Of a stretch of 16,769 nt of DNA, positions 1-7,460 are shown one piece after another. The DNA comes from Pavlovales sp. CCMP2436 (Eukaryota; Haptophyta; Pavlovophyceae; Pavlovales). Both the position numbers and the translations under genes were made by a program. Each line of letters opens with the position of its first letter. The first letter of the stretch is position 1. The stretch is taken from assembly GCA_026770615.1 (NCBI GenBank), contig MU631852.1, forward strand, positions 65,977-82,745, given 5' to 3'. The notes below the pieces were generated by a model, which worked only from the letters and a program-made list of their open reading frames with translations, searched no databases and was not told the origin of the DNA.

Positions 1-505
1 CGGGGCGTGTTGCGAACGCCATTCGCGGCGGTGCAATTGGCAACAGGACAGATCGCCGCTGAGCGCGTGGCGCCACCTGGTGCTCGCTGCTGGGACTGAG
101 TGCACCGAAGATACAATTCCTAGATCAGCTTTCGACAAATTGGCCGGCGCCCGGCGCTCGGGGCTGACGCCCGCGCGCCACGTGTCTATCAACTACATAG
201 TTTGCGACGGCAATCGTAGTCATCAGTCTATAACTAACTATATATGACTTATATACGAATATTTTACTTTCATTAATTATTTAGTCTCGAACAAAGTTAT
301 TTAACTAAGTAGAGTTATTTGACTAATTCGAGTTAACGTAACTAGTTAGTTAGTTATTAGACTTTAATTTTTTTTATATAAATTCTGTATACTATTACTA
401 ACTGTGCTGCATGAAGCTCAGACCTAGACCTGTTGCGAGCGCTCAACGCTGTGAGCCGCTTTATAGTTAAATAGTTTTATATTAGCTAGTATCTGACATT
501 CATCA
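1..505. other. Gene-free stretch: GC-rich then AT-rich
   Basis: Bases 1-220 are GC-rich with no open frame I can relate to a protein. Bases 225-505 are strongly AT-rich and rich in short reiterations of TTAGTTA/TAACTAAC. The broken MULE transposase on the minus strand stops at this border. A GTGAGT donor-like string lies on the minus strand at 530-525, so the AT-rich stretch could be an intron of that element, but I could not find a matching downstream exon in 1-220. Confidence 0.5.
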
Positions 506-928
506 TTGATTCCAATCGCGACTGACTCACACGCGCCTGCCGCTGGCCGCATATCTGGCGACCACCGCCTCCACCTCGTCCATGACGTTCTGCAGCGCAA
601 TCACGTGATCTTAGGTGCCCTCGTGGAGGCAGATTCCGTGGGCGATGTGGTAATATGTCTGCGACAGGTCGACCGTGCCGATCGGCATCGTGGCCAACCC
701 CTCAGTGGTGAGGCGGTACGTAGTGTCGACTTCCCAAAACGCCGCATGCGAATTCGAGCCTTGCCGATATGCATTCAGCAGCTGATTTTCGGTCGACATT
801 GTGAAGAAAATATCTTTCGACTTTTTCTTGCCGGTTGATTTCACCACCGTTTTGCCGAAAACGTACGGCGTGTGCTCGTTGAAGCCGGGCTGGCCGAGCA
901 CGACATCCTTCATGTGGAGTTCCGCGAA

Positions 929-1096
929 CTGCGAAATACCTCCTGTGATTATTTATTTATTTATTTATTCAATTTTAATAAGGGCTAGGGCTAGGGCTAG
1001 GGCTAAGCTAATGCTAGGGGGGCTAGGGGGCTGGAGGGCTAGGGAGGGTAGGGGGGGTAGGGGCTAGGGGGGCTAGGGGGGCTAGGGGCTACATAC
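929..1096 (-). other. Putative intron rich in telomere-like repeats
   Basis: On the minus strand a GTATGT donor-like site (1096-1091) follows NTFG of the MULE fragment, and AG acceptors precede FAELHMKD (AG at 930-929, or alternatively one giving an exon start at 941). Between them lie many CCCTAG-type units and then AT-rich DNA with an AATA repeat at 950-969. Neither acceptor fits the donor's phase exactly, which is not surprising in a decayed gene, so the boundaries are uncertain. Confidence 0.45.
981..1090. repeat. Degenerate telomere-like CTAGGG array
   Basis: Units of GGGCTA are perfect at 983-1005. They then decay into G-rich variants (GGGGGGCTA, GGGAGGGTA, GGGGCTA) up to about 1090. 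This resembles the eukaryotic TTAGGG telomere repeat with C in place of T. It is internal and flanked on both sides by MULE-derived sequence, so it is not a chromosome end. Confidence 0.75.
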
Positions 1097-1826
1097 CGAA
1101 GGTGTTGCGCTGTGCGCTCGTGATTCCAGACTTGGCGCGCTGCTTCACGAGGTGACCTTAGCGGAATGCTATGACCTTGGCCTGCATCGGCACGTCGAGC
1201 AGCGAGCCATACTGCGGGAATCTCTCCTGGATCTGGCCAATGAGGGCTTTCGGGCGCAGGTCCAAGAGTCCCGCCGTGTTCATGATCGCCGCCTTAAGCC
1301 CAGCTGGTATGCCGACCTGGTGCGCGTGGGGTCGGGCGGGCAGAGCGGTCAGGGTGTGCAAAAGCAACACGCACTATCTTCGGGACGCGCGTGCGGTAGG
1401 TCGCGCGCGCACCTTGCGGCCCGAAGACAGTGCGTCGTGATTCGAATGGGGGATGTCCCCGACTTTTATCGTGTGTGCCCCGAGTAGCGCGTGCCCCTTC
1501 ACACGCGTCTCGCCTGTGACCTCGTGCTGCCCACGCCAGCCGCAGGCCACGTCGGTGGTACGCGAGTACGCACAGCAGAAAACCTTCTTCCATACCGTTG
1601 ACCCGTCAGTGTGCTTCCACGCCTTGAACTTGAAGGCCTGCGCTGTGCCGATGCCTTCGCGGCACTTCAACGCATCCATCGTTGCTGCACGCCACTTCTC
1701 GTTGGCCACGTGCGTCTCGCCCGCGCCCCCGCTTGCGTAGAGCGCGTACTTTACCACGACAGGCGACTTGCGCCTGCCGTGCTTCCCACGGCTAGTAGGC
1801 GGCCCGACTCCTGCCCGCCCGCCCAC

Positions 1827-1865
1827 CCGCCCGCCCCCGCCCTCATATCCTCCTCCTCCTTCTCA

Positions 1866-1898
<33 letters not shown>

Positions 1899-2340
1899 GT
1901 GCAGACGGCAAGCTTGGGCTCGACGTGGCCGTGGGCGACGGCGATGCCGAGGGCGAGGCCGAGGGCGAGGCCGAGGCGGTGGCGGAGGCCGTCGTTGAGG
2001 CGGGCAGCATGTGCTCCGCCTCCGTCAGCGCCACCGGCCCCGCCGCCGGCTAGGGCGATGGGCGCCGCGTGCGCAGCGAGCACGATGTGGCTCGGGAGCG
2101 AGCGAGTCGCTGCGCCGCTGAAGCGCGCGAGCTCCAGCCGTGCGCACAGCCTCTGCATGCCGTTGACAGCAGTGGGCGCCGACGCGGCGGTGGGCGGCTG
2201 TGAGCGCCGACGCTGGCGCTGGCGTTGGCGCTGAAGCTATTTGGCGCGTTCGGCGTCGGGATCGGGCGTCGGACCCTCCGCGAGGTCCGGGGCCAACTCG
2301 GACAGCAACTCGGACAGCTTTTTTTTATTTTCAAGCCCGA
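1827..2340. repeat. Low-complexity GC-rich region with microsatellites
   Basis: This stretch holds a perfect (TCG)11 run at 1866-1898, a Pro-rich or C-rich lead-in at 1810-1860, and a 12-bp GAGGGCGAGGCC-type repeat at about 1948-1978. The long open frames here in several registers come from GC-rich low complexity. On the minus strand the TCG run would encode poly-Asp, but no domain surrounds it. I see no supportable gene. Confidence 0.6.
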
Positions 2341-2349
2341 CATATCTCA

Positions 2350-2506
2350 CGGATCCGCTTTACGCTCTGGTGCGCCGGTCGGCTCCGCTTTACACTGGTG
2401 CGCACGCAGATCCGCTTCTAGCCCATACGGATCCGGTTCTACACCCCACGGATCCGAAAGGGGCCCTCCGCGACACGGATCCGGAAGTATATGTAAAACG
2501 GATCCG
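2350..2506. repeat. CGGATCCG palindrome array (minisatellite-like)
   Basis: The 8-bp palindrome CGGATCCG occurs perfectly five times, starting at 2350, 2428, 2449, 2476 and 2499. Degenerate copies sit at about 2388 and 2406. Start-to-start spacing in the dense part is 21, 27 and 23 bp. The first units share the longer string CCGCTTTAC followed by CTGGTGCGC, so the array looks like a decayed tandem repeat. Spacers are not unique CRISPR-like spacers. Confidence 0.7.
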
Positions 2507-2509
2507 GAA

Positions 2510-3304
2510 GTAGCCTTGTCCCGGTTTGTTCCATTGTCCGCTTGACTGTCCGCGTCACACAAGGGGTAGGTGTTAACGAATTTTTCTACGTTAGGTAGCA
2601 TACTGCCAAAGAGATCAGTACTATGCCTGGTCTCTCGTTTGATGAAGTATGTTCCCGCGTGGTGCGTGAGTTCATCGCACAGGATCTTGTCGTCCATCTC
2701 CTTTTTATTGAAGCCCTTGTATCGGAGTGACGTGGTGGATGCATATTGCCATTCTAGTTTGTCGTCCGTGATGACGATATCACAGCTGCCTGGTTTCGTG
2801 TTAGATAATTCCTGGGCTCATGTTTCCTGTACTTTGTTATATACCGTATTTTTTACCCTGGCGGTGACTGGCTCTCTGTTGTATTGGTGTTTGTGTGGGT
2901 TCGTGCAGTTGAGAGGGCTACTCTGGTTGCCGAAAGTGGATGAGCTCCGATGCCTTTCAGGCTTGCTACTCTTTTGGCTCCCATGCCTGCACACGCGTTG
3001 AGGATCTGATCTTCGGAGGACAGGCCGCTGCCTTTCTTAGTTCGCACTCTACTTCGGGTTTAATCTGTAGGTTTCCAGGTTTGTGGCTTGTGTGCTCGTC
3101 GAGGGTTTATTGATTTCGATTTGTACATTTGTTGCGTGTGCCGTTTGGCTGGATACATGCTTGAACGTTACTGTGCCTTGGCGTATCTCTGTCAGGCGTG
3201 TTGCCCGCTCGAACCAGTGAGAATACGATGGGCGTAGCATCTTTCGTGTGGCGTCAGAAGGGTCTCGCCATATCTCTATTTCTTTGATTATGGATAGGAG
3301 GTCC
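2510..3304 (-). pseudogene. Unidentified degraded minus-strand coding fragments
   Basis: Minus-strand frames look coding-like but are broken into pieces. One piece runs from about 3290 to 3049 (VDLLSIIKEIEIWRDP, SYSHWFERATRLTEIRQG) and ends at a stop. A second runs from about 3047 to 2853 in a shifted frame. A third runs from about 2815 to 2510 (CDIVITDDKLEWQYAST, then LCDELTHHAGTYFIKR, then LFGSMLPNVEKFVNTY). Amino-acid composition is ordinary and unlike the GC-driven shadow frames nearby. I do not recognise a family. The position against retroelement debris on the other side of MITE copy 1 suggests another decayed mobile element or a captured gene. Confidence 0.35.
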
Positions 3305-3446
3305 ACTAAGATGGGCGAATTTTGAGCTTGAGGCTGAGTGCTTCTTAGCAAAATACATACAAACAATGCTGAAATACAGACAACAAATGGAAAAAACGAG
3401 GCTCAGCTTTTTAACGCTACGGCTTCTTATTGCCCGCGACACCCTG
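3305..3446 (+). mobile_element. MITE copy 1, left end missing
   Basis: This matches the right-hand ~140 bp of the MITE family described at 4497. It ends in CGACACCCTG followed by TA (3447-3448). The outer ~22 bp of the left terminal repeat is replaced by unrelated DNA, so the copy is truncated. It lies exactly between minus-strand coding fragments on the left and plus-strand retroelement remnants on the right. Confidence 0.75.
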
Positions 3447-3448
3447 TA

Positions 3449-4355
3449 CCGTTACCGGCCGAACGCACTTTCAAGCATCAAAAAGCACACAAATACGACA
3501 CCCTCTTCAGACCACTGATAGTAAACCCAACAGTAGACGCAGCCAACCAAGTCTACATCATCGACAACGAGGGAACCAGTGCCCTCATCGCCGAGGCAAA
3601 CGAGATACAACCAGCACCCACAGCAGGGGAAGCACCAACTCTAACCTATGCCGCAGTGCATGTGACACTTAACGTATGCGCTGACTGGGCCGCGAGACAA
3701 GTCGCAGCAGGGGAAAAACCCCTTTCCACGATCTAGACCCATGCGCATGGTCTCCAGCAAAGTACAGCGCCACCGATAAGGATGGAAACTTCATCGACCA
3801 CACAATATCCATTATCCGCCGGGCAGTCACAGAAGAGGCAGGGAATCTCGCAATACTCGCCCACATCGAAAAAGATCCCATAGACCGGATTAGACGCGCA
3901 CAAAAGCATGCCATCCGCACCAAAGACCGAACAGACCTATGGCCAGAAGAGTCAACAGCCTCCCTAAAACCACCTCTGGGCAACGGCACAGAGACAGGGC
4001 AGCGCATATACACGCGATGCATGACAGGGACTATGGCCTTCAACGCCGAACGGACAAGAGACACGCCAGAACTCTTCGACGTAACGCTTTTCGAGGGCGG
4101 ACCCAAACTCTCAATCAAGTGCTCCTTCTGCCTCAAAAAAGGCTACAACCAGGAGACGCAACCGACTCAGTCAAACATATTTTGTACACGTGCCCAGCAA
4201 CAGCCACACAACGCAACCAACGTCGCGACGCAATCTTCAACCACACTGCATCATTACAGGAAATAGAAGAAATAGCTGACTCTGTCCGTAGCCACCCAGA
4301 CGCCCACGCCGGAAGCATCTCAATCTCAACCAGAGATCTGATATTTTTTTAATAA
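3449..4355 (+). pseudogene. Retroelement C-terminal remnant with CCHC knuckle
   Basis: Plus-strand coding-like DNA is broken into at least three frames. The first block (to a stop at 3734-3736) ends with NVCADWAARQVAAG, weakly like the end of an RNase H domain. The second block, from about 3733 in another frame, runs through IDRIRRAQKHAIR and reaches CSFCLKKG. After a frameshift near 4140 the third block gives DSVKHILYTCPATATQRNQRR. Together CxxC...HxxxxC matches the CCHC zinc knuckle found at the C-terminus of many non-LTR retrotransposon proteins. Translation ends at a TAA at 4350-4352 just past a T-run. I infer a decayed LINE-like ORF whose reverse transcriptase core is absent here. The CCHC call is fairly firm, the RNase H call is weak. 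Confidence 0.5.
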
Positions 4356-4496
4356 TAGTTCTATTAACGTCCCCCGACTTGCAGCCCGAAGGCGTACGTG
4401 CATCTTATACTGGAATACAAAAATCGCAATAAGGGGTGGGAGTACAAGACCGGCTCCATTCAAAATATACTCCTAAGAGCTACATCTGCCCTAGTA

Positions 4497-4663
4497 CATG
4501 GGGATCGCGGGCAATAAGAAGGGCGAATTTTGGGCCTGAGGCTGAGCTACTTAGCAAATTACATACAAACAATGCTTAAATTTGCTTAAATTACATACAA
4601 AAATGCAATGAAGCGAGGCTCAGCTTCTTAACACTACGGCTTCTTATTGCCCGCGACACCCTG
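4497..4663 (+). mobile_element. MITE copy 2 (167 bp, TA flanked)
   Basis: Terminal inverted repeats follow the consensus CAGGGGATCGCGGGCAATAA (left end here CATGGGGATCGCGGG, right end CCCGCGACACCCTG). TA flanks both sides (4495-4496 and 4664-4665), the typical target duplication of Tc1/mariner/pogo-type elements. The interior is AT-rich with TAAATTACATACAAACAATG-type repeats and codes for nothing. It lies in the orientation opposite to copies 3 to 5, and inside the OTU-type ORF. Confidence 0.85.
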
Positions 4664-5147
4664 TAGTAGAACGAAGCATAACCATCAAAGGACCTATTCC
4701 ACATCAGGCGGACCCTGATGACGACACAGCACCAGACGGAACAACAGTGAGTCGAATTTCAACCCCTCAGCAACGCACAACGCTGACGTATTTGCAGACA
4801 AACTCTATCGCCGCAAAGGCCACACCGACACACAACACAACCAAATCGCAAGAAGAAAAGCAGCCCGCAAGAAATTCTTCCCAGCCAAGAAGGACCTCCC
4901 CAAACGCCCTCACGCACAAAATGACACGCCGCCTGCACCCGCCAACAAACGGACCAAAAAGATCGCCGGGCCCAAACAACATAAATGGACACTAATAGGC
5001 GCACGTGAACTCGATAAAGTATACTCCATCATAGGCCTTATCGACATGAACGTCAAAGGTGACGGAAACTGCCTCCTCTACGCTGCAATGGGAATTTACG
5101 GTCACGACCCAAGCCGACCCCAACAAGCCGCAAGAATTTGTTCGCTA

Positions 5148-5314
5148 CAGGGGATCGCGGGCAATAAGAAACCGTCGTGTTAAGAAAGTGAGCCTCTTTT
5201 TTTTGCATTGTTAGTATGTAATTTAAGCAAATTTAAGCATTGTTTGTATGTAATTTGCTAAGAGACTTAGCCTCAGCCTCAAAAAGCGCCGTTCTTATTG
5301 CCCGCGATCCCCTG
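5148..5314 (-). mobile_element. MITE copy 3 (167 bp, TA flanked)
   Basis: It begins CAGGGGATCGCGGGCAATAA and ends with the inverse, TTATTGCCCGCGATCCCCTG. TA lies on both sides (5146-5147, 5315-5316). It splits the OTU-like ORF shortly after the active-site motif. Reading through the left flank gives a stop inside the MITE (5181-5183), whereas skipping the MITE plus one TA keeps the frame open. Confidence 0.88.
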
Positions 5315-5541
5315 TAGCCACATCCCACGCCAAATCGCTATCACCAAGAACACAAGAAACCCTGAAAATCAGGCGAACGACCGAGTTCCCCACAGATCCC
5401 ATGGAAACAATCACCGCCCAGCCGTGGTCGGTATCATACCAGGAAACGGACAATCACTGGATGAACAACAACATGATTCATAGCATAGCCATCATCCTCC
5501 GCGTCAACATAGCAGTAGCCACACACCACGCCGACGGAAAG

Positions 5542-5827
5542 AAAAGTTACCGAACCCTGGAACTCTACCGCGCAGGCCCACCTTGGACACCCACCAACGG
5601 CACACCAACGATCACAGAAGCCCCAGTACCACTCACAGGAGGCTGCCCATGGACACAAGAAGCACCAAGAACCGGAAACACAAAAAAAGTTACCGAACCC
5701 TGGAACTCTACCGCGCAGGCCCACCTTGGACACCCACCAACGGCACACCAACGATCACAGAAGCCCCAGTACCACTCACAGGAGGCTGCCCATGGACACA
5801 AGAAGCACCAAGAACCGGAAACACAAA
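5542..5827 (+). repeat. 143-bp direct tandem duplication
   Basis: Two adjacent copies with a 143-bp period (5542-5684 and 5685-5827) look identical by eye; the string GTTACCGAACCC recurs at 5546 and 5689. Because 143 is not a multiple of 3, the OTU-type ORF changes frame after the first copy. Near-identity means the duplication is recent compared with the other damage. Confidence 0.9.
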
Positions 5828-5987
5828 AGGAGGGAAACCACGCAAACAGCCAGCACACGCCATAACCACACTCATATGCTCACCCAGAATGGTAGGCACA
5901 GAACAAATACCAATTCGAGTCATACACAGCGACATCACTGCTCACTTTCGAGGAACCCGAGCTCGCACACACCACCAACAGACCTAA

Positions 5988-6230
5988 TAATGTATAGTTT
6001 GTTGAGAAAAGAAGGTTTATTCAATTAACAGGAGGATTATTGACTCACCCTGTCCGACCGGCTAGAGACCCCTCGTTGAGAATCGTGGCCGGGGGGAGGA
6101 GATAGCAGCCGCCCCCGTGAAAAGGGGCTGGTTCGGCGAGCTGCGCACACAGCGCACGTCATTCTAATTTTATACTAATGTAGGGGGGTTCGGGCTGGCG
6201 GTACGTTTCAAGTTCAAGTCTACCTTATTA
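5988..6230. other. Gap between OTU-like ORF and MITE copy 4
   Basis: I see no gene. A short CCCC-GTGAAAA-GGGG hairpin lies near 6113-6127, and a tRNA B-box-like AGTTCAAGTCT lies at 6211-6221 without a matching tRNA fold. The stretch may be the 3' untranslated part of the retroelement. Confidence 0.4.
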
Positions 6231-6397
6231 CAGGGTGTCGCGGGCAATAAGAAGCCGTAGTGTTAAGAAGCTGAGGCTCGCTTTTTTGCATTGTTTGTAT
6301 GTAATTTAAGCAAATTGAAGCATTGTTTGTATGTAATTTGCTAAGAAGCTCAGCCTCAAGCTCAAAATTCGCCCTTCTTATTGCCCGCGATCCCCTG
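6231..6397 (-). mobile_element. MITE copy 4 (167 bp, TA flanked)
   Basis: Left end CAGGGTGTCGCGGGCAATAA, right end TTATTGCCCGCGATCCCCTG, TA on both sides (6229-6230, 6398-6399). It abuts the reverse transcriptase remnant, whose catalytic YADD codons begin only about 15 bp beyond its right edge. Confidence 0.88.
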
Positions 6398-6399
6398 TA

Positions 6400-7455
6400 C
6401 CCTAGGCTCTCTACGCGGACGACAGCGCACTACCTTTCACGTCGCGAGCAGATCTCGAGCTCGGCGTGCGGTAGCTCAAAAAGCATCTGCTACGCTTCGC
6501 CCTCGTGATGCACTGCGGCACAATGAATCCGACCGACGGCACCGTCGCCAAAAGTCCAAGACTGAGGCGATGTTCTACCCGCCGGCCGGCTACTCTCCAA
6601 CAACTAACGACACTCTCTTTCTCAAGATCCCGGTATCGGTACCTCGGCTCAACCTTTTCGTCATCCCTAACAGATGACGACGATATCGAGCACTGGATCC
6701 GATCTGCAGCCGCAGCCTTTGGCTGTCTGCGGAGGTACGTCTTCACTCAAAACCACGGCTCCACGTCGCTCCCACTCGCCTCCAAGGGCAAGCTCTACCG
6801 TTGCCTCCTGCTCCGCGTCTTGCTCTACGGCTGCGAATCCTGGGTCCTGACCTCAAAGCTGCGGCAAAGGCTGAGCGCGTTCTACAACCGCTGCGTGCGA
6901 GTGATGGCGAGGAAAAAGCCGCTTCGCGCTTCCTCCTCCGACTACATTTTCAAGTACGCTGCCCTCGCGCCGCAGTACGTCGCCCTCGGCGTCACAGACA
7001 TCGACCAGCATATTTCTAATCGAAAACGACGCTGGGCGGGACATGTGATGCGCATAAGCATGTCGAGACTTTCTCGCATGTTCATGACATCGTGGTCAAC
7101 GCACCGCGACGCAACGGGCGACCGCTGATCTCCTACGGACACGACCTAACTCACGAGCTCAACAACGTCGGCTTCAACCTTGACGGGCAAGCAGTCGGCG
7201 TTAGCGTCTCGACGAGCTGGAGCAAGGCCGCACAAGACAAGGCATCCTGGCGCAAACTGACGAGACTACGGAGGTGAAATCCATCTTCAAGAAACCCGAA
7301 CGAAATCGCCTGCTCGAAGCTCTGTCGGCGCTTTGGTACAACTGGAAAGTGACGCTAAAGCTCAACAGAGTGACGCTCAGACGCTGACACCCGGGGCCTC
7401 CTGGACGCAGAGACTACGCCCCAGGCGGTAGAAGGGGCATCATAACATAACAAGT
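6400..7455 (+). pseudogene. Non-LTR retrotransposon reverse transcriptase, 3' half
   Basis: The fragment starts at the reverse transcriptase catalytic motif ALYADDSALPF (YADD codons 6412-6423). An in-frame TAG follows at 6472. The KTEAMFYPP block is in a neighbouring frame, so there are two compensating frameshifts. The LINE-type thumb follows: YLGSTFSSSLTDDDD, AAAAFGCLRRYV, KLYRCLLLRVLLYGCESW, then RKRRWAGHVMRI. After another frameshift near 7085 come PRRNGRPLISYGHDL and SKAAQDKASWRKLTRLRR, ending at a stop in 7275-7277. The layout matches the C-terminal half of endonuclease/reverse-transcriptase LINE proteins. The 5' half is missing, as in 5'-truncated LINE copies. The 3' tail ends with CATAACATAAC at about 7441-7450, 11 bp before the stop codon of the neighbouring glycosyltransferase gene. 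Confidence 0.85.
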
Positions 7456-7460
7456 CTAGC

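Larger units (their letters stand above)
519..1826 (-). pseudogene. Degraded Mutator-like (MULE) transposase
   Basis: Three minus-strand blocks read like one MULE protein in order. Block 1 (about 1374-1826) has a FLYWCH/WRKY-GCM1-like zinc-finger pattern: WKKVFCCAYS, then CGWRGQ, then HSNHD, giving the Cys, Cys and His-x-His ligands. Block 2 (1158-1370) resembles the linker found before the catalytic domain (LKAAIMNTAGLLDLRPKAL, then LDVPMQAKV). Block 3 (about 519-913) resembles the MULE catalytic start: WEVDTTYRLT carries the first expected Asp, followed by VDLSQTYYHIAHG and a helix near ALQNVMDEVEAVV. The copy is dead: blocks 1 and 2 are in different frames, there is a TAA after FR near 1158, and a TAA before DHVIAL near 610. 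The rest of the DDE domain is missing. Blocks 2 and 3 are separated by an intron-like, telomere-repeat-rich segment. Family assignment rests on motif recall, not on a search. Confidence 0.62.
4377..5987 (+). pseudogene. OTU cysteine-protease-like ORF, MITE-interrupted
   Basis: The motif GDGNCLLYAAMGIYG (codons from 5058) matches the OTU cysteine-protease active-site segment (D-G-N-C, catalytic Cys codon at about 5070-5072). A Lys/Arg-rich stretch precedes it (RRKAARKK, then KRTKKIAG). After MITE copy 3 the frame continues with NHWMNNNMIHSIAIILRVNIAV, which resembles the OTU W...ALA...NI.V segment. OTU enzymes cleave ubiquitin-type linkages; some retroelements and viruses also carry them. An upstream segment (about 4377-4496) appears to be the same ORF and is interrupted by MITE copy 2. 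Further damage: a frameshift near 4740 and a 143-bp tandem duplication at 5542-5827 that shifts frame. The C-terminal catalytic His is not evident. Neighbouring retroelement debris suggests a mobile-element origin. Confidence 0.55.

Noticed and set aside
981..1090. True chromosome end
   Set aside because: MULE-derived sequence continues on both sides of the telomere-like tract.
1611..2234. Open frames with poly-Ser, poly-Arg or poly-Asp
   Set aside because: Produced by the TCG repeat and GC-rich low complexity; no conserved domain.
2350..2506. CRISPR-like array
   Set aside because: Repeats are only 8 bp, spacing is irregular, spacers are themselves related, and the context is eukaryotic.
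6181..6230. tRNA or tRNA-derived SINE head
   Set aside because: Only a B-box-like AGTTCAAGTCT is visible; no A box at the right distance and no cloverleaf.
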